64,000 nt of DNA from Dryocosmus kuriphilus (taxonomy: Eukaryota; Arthropoda; Insecta; Hymenoptera; Cynipidae): assembly GCA_038277395.1 (NCBI GenBank), contig CM076194.1, forward strand, positions 110,000,259 through 110,064,258. Reading direction: 5' to 3'. Below the pieces are notes generated by a model. It saw nothing but the letters and a program-made list of their open reading frames with translations, was not told the origin of the DNA and ran no database searches. The translations under genes were made by a program, and so were the position numbers. Of this stretch, positions 24,250 to 36,535 are shown piece after piece; the stretch's first letter is position 1, and each line of letters starts with the position of its first letter.

Positions 24250-26715
24250 TTTTAATATAAACACATTTAAACACGTTAAAAATCGAAGATATTCTGATTA
24301 AAGCTTTAGAATTATTGTAGCAGACTTCAAGATTGAATTTAAAAATGTTCCAAATTAAAAGACTTGAAATTCAAGGTATTAAAGAATGAAAGGACAATTC
24401 CTTGTAAAATAATTCATATCAAGAATTGCATGGTTTTTAATGGTATTAATATAACAAAAATATTTTCTCTGTTGAATACTACATCATTCATAACATTGTG
24501 ATTATTGAATAAATATATAATTAAATATTTTTTCTAATAGCTGATCTTCAATTAAAATAATATAACTTTAAATGGTTTTTAGTATACAAAAATTGCTTTA
24601 ATTTCACAATTTTAATTAAAAAATTGTCTAGTTTTGAACAAAGTTTAATTGGAAATAATTTTATTTTTAAGGGTTTTTAGAATATTCCAATTTTGAAGGT
24701 TTACTGTGATTTTTACGCAAAATCGTACCAGAAACTTTTTTAGAAAATTTTCAAATTTGAAACTATGCATTTGTGAAAGCTTGAATTTCAAAATTTTACT
24801 TTTTAAATTTATTTTATTTTGTAATGTTCAATCTGGTAAGTTACAAACTTAAAACTTTAGTTATGAATCCTTTGAATTTTGTCGACATCAAATTTAAAAT
24901 TCTTCTTTTTTGCACGTGTCCAATATTTTAAATACAATATTGAATACATTCTAAGCACTTCAGATTAAAATAACAAATTTCTCAGCTTTAAAAGTTTAAA
25001 TTTTTCAGTTTCAATTGCCAGGAAAAAATGTTTGTAAAACGCGTAATTATAGAAATTTTTTTCTCAGTCTTTAGTTTTTTTACCCTCGTTTACCTTAGTT
25101 CAAAATTCTGGCCCAGTCGTTGCATCTTACGTATATTTTTGTATTTGGCCTAATTTCGAAAGAACTTGCTGGATCGCACCTAGTATATTGCAACAATCTC
25201 TAAGAATAATTACACTGCAGTGCTTAACTCCAGGAAAGTAGTTTTCAGTTTGAGGTTGATTATTTGGCCTCCGATTCTGCAAATCCTGAGTCAGGAGCGA
25301 CAAATCTCTCAGCACGGAACATAACGTTATAACGATGTCCTCGCCTTGTATTCCACTGGACTGAAGTATAATCGCTGAATTCGCATTAGTTGCAGATTTC
25401 TAGTGCAGTGAATTTATAAATACTTTAAAGCTTGAGTCATAGCGATAAAAATACGTGAATTGCTTAAGCCTCCCACTCAGGAGCATGCAGCATCGCCTAT
25501 ATAGATTCGCCTATATGGATCATAAGATACTACGTAGTGGTGAATAAACCCTCTCTCTGTGCCATTTTTAAGCTTCTGCTGCCAAACTACTTTCTGTCCG
25601 ACTTTAAATCCATTTTTACGTTTATTTTACTTGAAAAAGAAAATAACAGCTTTTACTTATGGGATCAAATCTTCAAATCGAATCTTAGGTCTTCAGAGAC
25701 TGAAAACCGCGGCTCCTGGATAAACCTATCAAAAACATTGTATTTTGAATACTCCTCTTAATACTCCCCTAAATGTTTTCTTTCCAAAGGCGCAGATGTG
25801 TCCCAAGTCTGGATTCTGGAATAAACTGAAGAAGGAACTTGAATATAAATTTTTATATTGGACTTTAAAACCTGACAAGAAGTGGATATAGAAAGAGTGT
25901 TTTGAACGAGCCGAAGTAGATTCTTTGCCTTGATTATGTACATATCTTGAGGCGAGAAAAATTCCCAAATGAATAAGTGTACCTTCCTGCTCGGTCATTA
26001 TAGTTCCCAGAGTTTGATGTGAAAAAAAGGCAAGGAAACATGACTATCGAACCCGACTGATCTCATATTGTGAAATCATCGCTCCACTGTTGCTGCTGTC
26101 TTCGCCGAAACATGAAGCCGAGGTCGCTCAAGATTTTGCAGATGCACACATACACACACACACACGACTTTAAAAGAAAAAGGTATATTGCAATATGGAG
26201 TAATAATGTGCAAAATCGGTTTAGGCCTTTCACTTCATTTTTACGTTTATATTTTCAAATTTTACATTTTTACATCATACACTGTCGTGCATACTCGGCA
26301 GAATGAATGATCTGCGGAAGTCAACCTTATTCGTTTTTTCTTGAATGAATAATGTTAACGTAAAGAATAAATTCATTTTTTAGGTTCATTCGTAATTATG
26401 ACGAGGAAATAATTTGGGTAATAGTTGCAACTCGTGTGTCACGATTTTCTCTCTCCACACCTTTGGCTCTTTGTCGCGCAGCTTGACGAGCTGAAGTTGA
26501 TTCAAAAGTACTTTGGTAAATTTTAAAATCACCTTTCACACGTGACGCAATGTTCCAAGTTCTTTATTGAGTTTGGTTTTATAAACAGGCCGCTCTTGAG
26601 AAAATATGGTAGTCGTATTTGATTGTCAAGCTCAAGAGTCTCGTGACAATAATTGAATTTTAAGTATTATAAAAATCTGACGTCATTAGGATCTTGTGTG
26701 GCAATGATATTTTTT
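24250..26715. other. AT-rich DNA; possible decayed coding piece on minus strand
   Basis: 24290-25080 is AT-rich, low-complexity sequence. Between about 25500 and 25640 the minus strand reads an open peptide containing FKVGQKVVWQQKL and, further on, SYDPYRRIYIGDAAC before a stop. It looks more protein-like than the surroundings, but I cannot name a family and the frame is broken on both sides. A CA microsatellite lies at about 26147-26165. No RNA gene seen. Confidence 0.35.
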
Positions 26716-27072
26716 GTTCTGGGTGGCCACACTTAGGAAACCGGAAAAGGCGGGAATTTTTTGAGACTGGGAAAATCCGGGAAATGGCAGTGAATTTATT
26801 TTCGGGAATTTTGCAATTAAGCAAAAGTTCATCTGAATTTAAGAAAACGTGTGAGTGAAATCTGAAATTCTGATATTGACGTCTTGAATTCCGACTAATT
26901 TTTACTCAATTTAAATTCATCTCTGAATTTAAGGTTAGTAAAATTTTAATATATAACAATTAAGGGTGGCATGTTTTACTGTGATATGAAATTGTAATTT
27001 AAATTTATATTTTGAAATTGTTAGTGGCTTTTGCGACCCTCAGTTGTAATACTTGACAAGTGTTTTAGTATA

Positions 27073-27161
27073 GTGACTTTGGGGTCCGTAAATGATGAAG
27101 AAAATTTAGATTTCTCTTTGGATTTCTCTAAAACTTCATCATTTACGGATCCCAAAGCCAC
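27073..27161. repeat. 28-bp inverted repeat hairpin
   Basis: GTGACTTTGGGGTCCGTAAA plus TGATGAAG (27073-27100) pairs with CTTCATCA plus TTTACGGATCCCAAAGCCAC (27134-27161) with two mismatches and a 33-nt loop. Confidence 0.8.
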
Positions 27162-27729
27162 TAAATAAAGAAAGTTGTCAAGTTTTAATTTTTAAGTCAC
27201 TACATTTTTAATTGTTTAATTGGAAAAGGTCATAATTTCAACTTGTAGAATATTGAATGTTTCCTTTAAGCCTTAATAGTTAAAGAATTGTTAATTCGTA
27301 AAGTTTATAATAATAATTTTAGGTAGAAACTTGATGAATTAGATCTAATTTCATTCTATAGTGTTTGAAATTCCACAACATTCCAACAACTTTAATAGTT
27401 AAGCAATTTCAAGTTTTAAGCCTTCAGTATTGAAAAAATTTAATTTTAAATATTTTGCCAATTTATATTAAATTAAAAGCCTTAATATTTGCTTAATTTA
27501 AATTTATTTTGAAGTGTTTAATATTGAATAATTAGAAAAAAGCGTCTGAAATAGAAAAACTTTGAATTTCAAGTATTGAATAATTCTAAATTGAAACATT
27601 CAAAATTAGTTGGAGGATTAGAAACAAAAGCTTTTTAATAATTTCATTATTATTATTTAAAAAATATCAAAGTCGAATTCAGTAATTACGCAGGCCGACA
27701 AAATTTGTACCCAAAGCCCGAACTGGGTG

Positions 27730-28119
27730 ACGCCGAAGAATTTTGATGTCCTAAAAACGAATCCGTTATTTCAGATTTTTCCTGTATGTCACGATTTCGA
27801 GATATCCTAACCTAAATGTGCAAAAGTGGTCGTTTTCAGCCATGTTTGGAGCAATATAACACAAGCAGGGAATTTTGTTTATTAAAATCGCGTACACCGT
27901 CGTTTAGTACTCCTTATTACCTTTAATTTCATTTTAGATCATCCTGAAAAGATTTTTTTTCGCCAAGATGTGGCACATATTAACCATTTCAATTTCACAC
28001 TGCAAAAACAGCACGTGGTCATTTTTTCACCATCAGATCACGATATCTTGAAATCCTGTTGTATAGGAAGAATTTGGCCAACGGATTCGTTTTTAGGACA
28101 TCCAAAAACCCTTCGGCTG
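27730..28119. mobile_element. Inverted-repeat element (~38-bp arms) nested in the GGGTGGCCAC shell
   Basis: GCCGAAGAATTTTGATGTCC followed by TAAAAACGAATCCGTT (27732-27767) is matched in inverse by 28080-28118 (AACGGATTCGTTTTTAGGAC, ATCC, CCTTCGGC). A second inner pair is visible (GTCACGATTTCGAGATATC against GATCACGATATCTTGAAAT). About 310 bp of non-coding DNA lies between the outer arms. Confidence 0.65.
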
Positions 28120-28764
28120 GTTAGATAAATTTTTATTGAAGACGCTCTCTGAGAAAAACTCCTGATAACTGAAATGCAGTAAAAAGCGACTCTTCCAGAC
28201 AAACACAGTTTATAAGGATGCAACGTTTTGTTAGCACAAGCTAACCTCATCTTCCCTAGTTGCTGGAGGTATCCTCGAGCCAAGTATAGTTCAAACAGCA
28301 ACTGTACAATGAGTAGACAAACAAACTATTAAAAGCAGTAAATATAACTGTTTTTAAAAAATAAATTATACCATATGAAAGATAAATCAAGTGGTCCAGC
28401 TTCAAAAAACTGTTACTGTAACTACAGTTCTATTCCCTACTCACGAACAGTCATAGCAATTGGAAAAAAGGTACTCCTGACTACTTTTTTGTCAAGTTAT
28501 TTTTTTCAGTGTAGACTAAGATTGATCTGGTTCAAAATTTAAATTGTTTAAAATTTTACAGTTTATGATAGAAAGCCTCACTCTTGTACAATTTCTGATT
28601 GAAGGTCTTTAATAGTGTAACAATTTTCAATGCTTCTCTTTCAATCTGTTAAATTTTGATTGTCCTAATTGTAAAATTGTTCAGTTCTAAATGAATCTGG
28701 GAAAATTGTTGAACACAGGGGAAAAACAGGATTTTTTTCCTGAGCCTTTAGTGGCCACCCTGCT

Positions 28765-30635
28765 TGTTGCAAAAAATGTATTTAAATTAAACAGTATTGA
28801 AATATTTGTACGTTGCTTCTTTTTACATGACCAGTGTCAATGTTATGTTGGGTATTGAATGAGAACGAACTAGCGGCGAGCATTCTTGTTAATTTAACTG
28901 AAGAGAGGAGCAGGTATCATCAACTGACATTCTGTTTGATCCTGGAGCTTTTCGCATGGCTGAATGAAAGAAGGTGGCAAGCGGACATTACTCTGCGGAA
29001 ATCAGTCCGGTGATGACTAGTCATTATCTTCCCTCGAGCACTTAAATTTTCAAAGAGTCTCTAATTATTACATGTCAATACCGGTGGGATTTCTCATACA
29101 AGTCAGTTCAAATTCCCCTTAAATGAGCACAGTTGAAGCACATTTCTGAAAGCATTCATGAACTATTTCCTTTGCTTGGAAATGAATCTTTCTGTATATT
29201 ACAAGCTTTCTTTTAAAGAGCTTTGAAGCTGATGCTTGTCAGATCCAGAATGGATGTATAGTGAACATTAAACGTTGTTAAGGGAACATATATATCTATC
29301 TTGCTCAGTAATGAATCCAGATTAGATTTAAATCACAGCTTATTGGCGCCATCTGGGGATCGAATTGCCTTTCATTTCGCAAGCTCCAAAGACATTCGCG
29401 CGTGGATATAGATTCGAAGGGGAGTTCATTTGAAGTTTTAACATACACCAACATCCAGAGTTGAGCACCTTTTCCTTCCCGGCAGTCAGCAACGCGACAA
29501 AAATACGCCTGGTGTGCTCGTCTGTCCTATTTTGAGAATGTGAAATTGAGGAATCAGTTTTTAGAAACAGTTTTATCGACCCCTGTAAAAGTGCCTCGAC
29601 TTTCACCCCGAAAAAACTCTACCGAACCATCTCAATTCGCCCCTCAGCATCGCATCTGAGGAAATTCTTCGAAATGCAACTAATGAGCGTTTCAGATAAA
29701 TTTACAAGTCATTAAATTCTAAAATTAAGTAACCATGAATGAAACATAAGATGTTATTCGAAGAAAAATGCCGATTCTTTTATCCGAGACTTGTTAGATG
29801 CAAGCTTTCTGAGTTTATTTTGGTGCCGAGGATGATAAAAATTTACTACGAGGCTTTAGTCGTTGATATATGAGACTGTTTTCACACTAATCCGTTAGGA
29901 AAACCCCTAAATTACAGTCATTGCCTTAGTTATTTTTATAAATTGTTTACGCATTCAGTTTTGAATCACACTTTCGGGACTGGAAACAAGTTCTGTTGAC
30001 GTCTGTAGTAGTTACACTTTGGTGCCGGTCACGCGACAGCTGATCTCATGCAAGTAGACTGCACTCTGTGTCCTTTTTTCAAAAAAGATCTTCATGTTAG
30101 CCTGATCTTTACAATTTGACGACTTAAGAAGTCTGATCAGTAGGTTTTTATGGATCCGTCATTATCGTGATAACGACTCTTGGATACAAATGTTAGGATA
30201 CTTCTCAGTCTGGTGATTCGCAATAAGTCCTCGCTAAGTAAGCTTCCGGCGCCAATGATCGTTTCTACTTTTGCCCCTCCTTTGCACACGCCTTGGAAAC
30301 CCACTCCTCACGCACACAACAAACTCCTTGATAGACTATCCTCCTTTTACATTTTACATTTGTGCGACACGCATATGCGTGTAAACGACATGGCAGGGTT
30401 GTGCCACACCCGCTGCCTGCCACACGACATCCGTATATCATTATTCATCAACAGATTTAATATTCTTTAATTAACTTCAGTGTGCAACCACCGAGTTGCG
30501 TCAATTTCTTCTCTTTTTGTCGAGTTTTCAGTGCACTTGTGATCGATCACGAGATGCGGTCATCGCAATACTTTAATGACCAGTGAGACTTCCGCTCCCA
30601 TTTTTGTCGGCACATATTTGTGAAACTTTGATCCA
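28765..30635. other. No recognisable gene
   Basis: Mixed-composition DNA, less AT-extreme than its neighbours. The frames at 29340-29606 (-) and 30180-30470 (+) show no motif I recognise. No RNA gene or intact element seen. Confidence 0.4.
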
Positions 30636-30639
30636 CATA

Positions 30640-31060
30640 AATCAAAACAAGATGTTCGAATTTATCATCTTAGAATTGGAGAGTTAAATTGGTCATCCTG
30701 AAAGGTCCACCTAATCATCCCAGAGGGTCTACTTCATTCTGGACAAAATGAGTCACATCAAGATGTTTGATTTAATCATCCCCGAGAGTCGACTTGATCA
30801 TGCTCAAAATGAGTCAAAACAAGATGTTCGATTTGATCATCCCGGAGGGTTAACTTGATCATCCCAGTGAGTCGACTTGATATCATGGTCAAAATGAGTA
30901 CAAACAAGATGGATGTAAACATCCCGGAGGGTTAACTTGATCATCCCAGAGAGTCGACTTGATCATGGTCAAAATGAGTAATAAGATATTCAAATTGATC
31001 ATGGTTAAAATGAGTCCAAACAAGATGTTCGACTTGATCATCCCAGATGCTCGCCTTGGT
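30640..31060. repeat. Minisatellite built from TTGATCATCCC / AAAATGAGT modules
   Basis: Modules containing TTGATCATCCC, GAG(A/G)GT(C/T), CGACTTGATCATGGTC, AAAATGAGT and AACAAGATGTTCGA recur in irregular order. The AAAATGAGT anchor is at 30745, 30806, 30891, 30971 and 31007, so the period varies (61, 85, 80, 36 bp). That pattern fits unequal exchange among sub-modules. No coding or known satellite identity. Confidence 0.85.
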
Positions 31061-31099
31061 CTTAGACATCTTAGTCATGGAGAGCCTGACTAACTCTAA

Positions 31100-33370
31100 C
31101 TTCGTCCCTCCGTTTTTTTCCATGTAGATTTGTCTTAATTTGTTGCGAAAAATTGCAAATAAGAGAGTTGCAAAAATATGTTATTTAATACAAGTTTAGC
31201 AATTGCGTTTGAAGAAATATCAAAAACCAAAAATGTTTAAAACCAGCTCAAATTGATGTCAAATTCTTTCCAGTCGTTTTTGCATAATAATACTCGATCC
31301 ATTAAAGTGATTCTCTACAAACTAGAGATATCTTGTCCAAGTTCTGAGAATAGTCTTACAAATCCGCACACCAGTCATGTCTTGGACCATACAGTTCAGG
31401 AATTCTTTTAGGAACCAGTTCGAAGGGAGCACTGACTTCCCGAGGTTGCATCATTCCATCTTAAGAGATTCTTAGATTCCATCCACTGAATTATGACCTA
31501 CTGTACTCGTACGCCTCATGTATTGCATTGCACTGTATCCAATTCCACTTTAGAATATCAATCCCATCTCGAAATTCCATTCTGATAATCTCCATTGTTC
31601 ACTTTGACTGATTTAACAAGATACATATAACATCTTTAGAACGGAAGAGGATGTTATAAAATTTACATCTTGGATTCCAAAGTGATAAAATTTATCTCGT
31701 CTCTAGCTAAACAATAATTGATTCTATTTCTAGTTTATTAATTATCTTCTAGCCGTGTGTTCTCAAGAAAACGAGGAAGAAAAAGGGTATGTTTTAGATC
31801 AGGAATTTCAGGATAGATTGGACATAACATGACCTTCCGCAAAGCTGTTTTCGTGTATACCTGTACATTTGAATTTTTTTTGAGTCGAGGAAACCGGAGC
31901 AGGCTTTTTATTTCCTTCGCTAAGCAAGATCAAGTACGACGTATGCGGCATTGTATTAAAGAAGGGTTGTTGCTTCTTGATGGCATGATGCGATAACAGT
32001 CGGATCCTCTTGGTCGATTCACCCTCCTTCTGCTCTGTAACGGCGTAAATGTTAATGCTCCCAGCTTGCCCCACTTTCTCAAGTATCTGACCTCTTCTTC
32101 CCGCAAACGCCTGCAAATATTGGCATACACAAACGACTTAGGTATTGATTTCAGAACAAGGTAAATTTGCTTTGCAAGGTCGAGCACTTTTGCAAGGTCA
32201 AACATTTGAAATATGCGAAAAGTCTACTTATCATGAAGAATCAATTAATAAAATAAAGTTTGTAAAATATAGTAAAATCTTGTGTATTGTGAAACTTTAA
32301 TAAATGTCACATTATACAGACAATTATTTATCTAACCTATCCAATCCATAAAATTATCATATAATATTTTAAATGACAGCTTTGAAATTCACCAATTTTG
32401 ATTCAAAAAGTTTGAAATAGAATAATTTAAAATTGAAGCCTACATAATTAAAAAATTTCAAAGTCAATCGTTTAAAATTTATCGATTTATCAATCGTAAA
32501 TATTGATTCTACAAACTTTAGCGGATTGAAGAGAGTTACAAAATTTAACTAAAGATTTCAAATGGAAAACCTTATAGTTCAACATATCCAAACTAATTGA
32601 TTTTAAAATGAAACAGTTCAAAATTGAAATGTTTCAAGTCCCAAGCCTTCACGGATAAATTATTTATTTAATTGTGCATTCATAAAATTTGAGTGCTAAA
32701 CTTTCAGTTTTGAAGGTCACTAATTCAATTATTCCATTTCGTAAGTTTTAATTTTTCAATAATAATTGGAAGGACTGAATTTGAAAAAAAATGAAAAAAC
32801 AATTTGACAAGTTAGTCACGTTTTTTAGAATAATTCTTCAATTTTAATCTGTACAAATAATAAAGCCAATTTTTTTATTGCCTGGAAATATTAGTATCAA
32901 TTCTTAGCTGAAAAAATGCATCCAATCATTTTAGATATCATTTGATATTACATGAAATTATAACTTTTAAAATTTCTTCAGATTTTAACTCTAACATTAA
33001 GCAGTTTCGAATATCTAATTCTAACAAGGTTTAGATTTTAAGACTTACAATTTAAAATTGTTTAGTTTTGTAAGCTTAGATTTGAACATCTCAGTTCTTA
33101 ATGCTTTTTATTGTAAATATTACATTTTGATGACGAAGTTTAAATTGCTGAATATAAAATTTAAATATTTTCAAAATTTGAATGCATAGTACTGTTTTTC
33201 AGTTTGATGAATAGAAAATTTTAATAATTCTCATATTTATGGATTTTCTAAACTTCTGTGGCTTTGACTTCTAATTTATTTAATTTTGAAGGCTACTGAT
33301 TTAAAATGGTGCATTTCGGAATGTTGTCTTTTGAAATATCATTTAATTTTGAAGTCCATTTAGAATTAAA
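31100..33370. other. AT-rich DNA without recognisable gene
   Basis: 31100-32250 is moderately AT-rich with overlapping minus frames at 31808-32205 that show no recognisable domain. 32260-33330 is low-complexity TTTAAAATT-type sequence like that inside the GGGTGGCCAC shell. Confidence 0.4.
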
Positions 33371-33371
33371 C

Positions 33372-33386
33372 CTATTCAGGTTAGGG
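33372..33386. repeat. Target-site duplication of SINE, left copy
   Basis: CTATTCAGGTTAGGG, repeated exactly at 33754-33768. Confidence 0.9.
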
Positions 33387-33753
33387 AAATACTTGGAATG
33401 GAAGCTTCTAATGTGTCCCCTGAGGGTTTACATTGTTTTTTGTATTTTTCCACTATTACTTTGCACACCCCCCCACACACATACTTTGGTGGTGGGAGGG
33501 GGACCTACAGTTTAAGGTGGGTTCCGAACCACCAAGAACAACGGCTTAAAGTACTTACAGAACCTTTTTCTCTAGAGGTACCGGCGCCACGATATACCGG
33601 AGATGAACAACTCCCTTGCTAGGCAAGTGTTCACCGCGTATGCCGCCGAGGTTCTTCCAGAGTGCGCGAGGCGGGAATCGAACCCGCAAAAGACGAAGGA
33701 GTGGATCTAAAGGCCTACACGCCTTAGCCCCCACGACCATCGTCCCACTCTCT
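33387..33753 (-). mobile_element. tRNA-derived SINE
   Basis: A 367-bp insertion bounded by perfect 15-bp direct repeats. On the minus strand its 5' part has a B box within GCGGGTTCGATTCCCGC (33670-33687) and an A-box-like stretch GTGGGGGCTAAGGCG about 40-50 nt upstream (around 33720-33736). The AAGGCG and T-arm pattern recalls a tRNA-Ser/Leu-type ancestor, so the pol III head lies at the right and the 3' body runs leftward. The body includes a CCACACACA-rich stretch. It has no long A tail next to the left duplication, which suggests a LINE-type 3' end. Not a functional tRNA: the acceptor stem does not pair. Confidence 0.75.
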
Positions 33754-33768
33754 CTATTCAGGTTAGGG
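33754..33768. repeat. Target-site duplication of SINE, right copy
   Basis: Identical to 33372-33386. Confidence 0.9.
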
Positions 33769-33834
33769 TAGATAAACATTTTTTCAGCTTCGATCACAGA
33801 AAGCCCAAGCCTTTTTAAATCTTAAAAATTGATA

Positions 33835-33950
33835 AAAACGTTGCAGACAGTTGGCAACTATATTAAGAGTTGTGAATGTGGTTGTAATTATTATCAGAAC
33901 AAGTAGTCAACATCCAGGTCAACATAGTTGTCAACTGTTTGCAACGTTTT
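33835..33950. repeat. 27-bp inverted repeat hairpin
   Basis: AAAACGTTGCAGACAGTTGG to CAACTAT (33835-33861) pairs with 33924-33950 (ATAGTTGTCAACTGTTTGC to AACGTTTT) with two mismatches. A second small inverted pair, AACATCTTGGTTGATTG against CAGTCAACCAAACGATGTT, follows at about 33983-34055. The two together may mark a MITE, but its ends were not fixed. Confidence 0.75.
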
Positions 33951-34099
33951 AATCCAATTTTGTTATAATGACCGGGGGGCCAAACATCTTGGTTGATTGA
34001 AGGAATGAAGTCTTGTTTTGTTCTAAATTAATCAGATGCAGTCAACCAAACGATGTTCTTCAGCGAGTATATTTTTTTCGAGTGTAGCTTCTGGAATTC

Positions 34100-36530
34100 A
34101 TTGCTTAATCTAATGAATCGCGATTCGCGCGGATGAACCGATATCCGACACTGCCTATGGGATAATCACAGTCCTTGAGCAAGTCCTTAAATTGTACTAG
34201 AATGAGAACTTGATTAACAAATTATAAGCTTATAAGGACTATAAAATTGCATTCGATGCAACTATGTATAACTTGTTTCACTCAGAAATGTAGAAATTCT
34301 TGGAAAGAAATTTCTGTTGTAAGGCGATGACCCCGAATCGGAAGATTGGAGGTTGGGCCTTGGATGCAAACATTTTCGCAATTTTTTTTCATTCTACCAA
34401 GTTCCCACCATAAAAGGCAAGCAGCGAATCGCCCTAACGGGACATCAAGACCGTACTCGGTGAATCGCGACCACGACACACGTCCCTCCCCCGCTTCTGA
34501 CGACCTACTAAACCTGCAGGTCATAAGATTGTCAAATGAAATTCGCTTCTTCAACCTGATATGCCACTCTTTTCGAAATTTTATGCTTCTTTCCTTATCT
34601 AAAAAAAAATTCTGCAGTAATGAAGGAATATTAATGGACTTGTTCAGGCAATTGTGTATACCAACATTACGGACAAAATTACTTACTTTTCGCTTGTGCA
34701 TTATCTTATCGCGCTACCGTCATAAACAAAGATTCATGTGTTGCGATATCGGTTTAAAATGTTTAAATCATTTTTGAAAGACTTTCGCGCTTGCTATAAA
34801 TTTCGCAGGTGACTGCAGACAGATTTTTTCACTGCAATATATTTTTGGAATTATGCATGTGAAAGTATTTGGCCACTGAGATAAAAAATAAAGATGGTAA
34901 TCATTGTATGAAAGGTATGGAATGAAGGCGTGTAGAAAAGTTTAAGTGAATGACAACTGGATTAAAACCGCGTTTATACCCTAAATCGTATTCTTTTTAT
35001 TTGTTATTTAGATGTCAACTTCAAATGGTCTTTAAATTATCATTCTCATGCCTTTAGTTATAAAGATTTAAAGAAGGCATGTCTTATTGTAACCACATTT
35101 TTTTAAAAATAGTATAATAGCTAGTATAGCTGTGGAAAAAGAAAAGAATCTCGGCGTCGAGTCATAGGGATAGAAATATAAGAAACGGTCTTGTGACTAA
35201 TGGTATGTCGTCGTAATTCAAGAGTATGACTTTGTCGCGACTGCAGTGCTCTTTAAAGTATTTCCGGAGATGAGCTAGCTATTCTCTCCTTTAACCGGTT
35301 TCTTTCCCCTGTACCCCTTATTTATTCCTACGCCTACTACCGAGACTTCAGAACACAACAAGAAACGCTACATGACATTATTATTATAATTGGGCGAATA
35401 GTGTGAGACTCATGTGGCAAAACCGCTGATTCAAGGCATTATCCAGTCTACTCTCGAGGTAGTCTTACAAAAGAACTGCAAAGATTATATTATACAGCCC
35501 TTTTATTCTCGTTGAATGCTTATAATATGCACAAGTGAACCTCGTACACGTGCCACGTTGGTAAATTAAAAAGACTTTAATGACATCGTGTTAACGATAA
35601 ATGCGTAACAAGAAATTTTGATTCACTTAATTTCATTCGAGATTTTTCGTTGTATTTTCCAGAATCAAGACTTAGGAACAGTAGGGTTGATACAAACGAT
35701 TTTCGGAGTGAGAATAAAAATAGTAGTGATATTTATAAAGCAATGCTTCAGTGACGAAGAGGATGAGGACCGATAAAAAAGAAAATAAGGGAATCTTTTC
35801 CCGTAATATGTCTTCAGGATTCAGGAAAAATGACTATAGACTCTTATAATTCAAATTTAACAATATCAAATTAAAATTCTTCAAAATTTTGTATTTTTAA
35901 AAGTAGAAGCATTAAAAAAATTATACAAAATCAAAGCTATAAAGACTAAACAATTTCAGCGCCATAAATTGGGAACTTAAAAAATTATTGTTGAAAATTA
36001 ATGTCTGTTATAATATTGATAAATTTAGCAAATTTAAAAGTTTACAAAATACTAATCTTTTTCAGAACCAGTGCACTTTTATCCAGATGAGATGAGGGTC
36101 TTGGACCACGATCGGATAATCGTTTTTTACAGTAACCTCAGTGTTAATTGATAGATATTTCTCTTGATATCACCAAATAACAATTCAGCACTATTACCTT
36201 GTAATATTTTTCTATTAATATAAACAATATTTTTAATTATTTTATCAAAAATACGTTCTCTACAACCTCTGCCGTAGTAACCATGTTTATTAGGTAGGCA
36301 AGGTACACGTTGGTATGCGTTCATTTGCTTCTGTATTTTTAGTTCGTAACACTCAATCGTACCAGCATAAAAAAAATCACTTCAGCAAAGAAATCTAACC
36401 TTTCACGAATTATCCAGATCGGGACACGTGATACAGCCAATAAAACCATATTAATTACGTTGTTTCTCAAAATTAAAAGACTCCTTCTGTGGGAATCTTG
36501 AAAGTCAAGTGTCTTGCGAATACAAGGAAA
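34100..36530. other. No recognisable gene
   Basis: 34320-34780 is GC-richer and has frames of about 140 codons on both strands with no recognisable domain. 34800-36480 is AT-rich and featureless apart from short frames. Confidence 0.4.
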
Positions 36531-36535
36531 AAAAA

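Larger units (their letters stand above)
26719..28762. mobile_element. hAT-like shell with GGGTGGCCAC ends
   Basis: The ends CTGGGTGGCCAC (26719-26730) and GTGGCCACCCTG (28751-28762) are inverted repeats with one mismatch and hAT-like CAGGGTG style. GGGAATTTT, AATCCGGGAAA and similar words follow the left end, and GGGAAAA/GGATTTTTT words precede the right end. The interior is degenerate AT-rich sequence of the TTTAAAATT type, a small hairpin at 27073-27161 and a separate inverted-repeat element at 27730-28119. No transposase. Flanking octamers do not match, so the insertion is old or the ends are slightly misplaced. Confidence 0.6.

Noticed and set aside
33660..33745. Functional tRNA gene on minus strand
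   Set aside because: A and B boxes are present, but there is no acceptor-stem pairing, and the sequence lies inside a 367-bp unit flanked by target duplications, so it is a SINE head.
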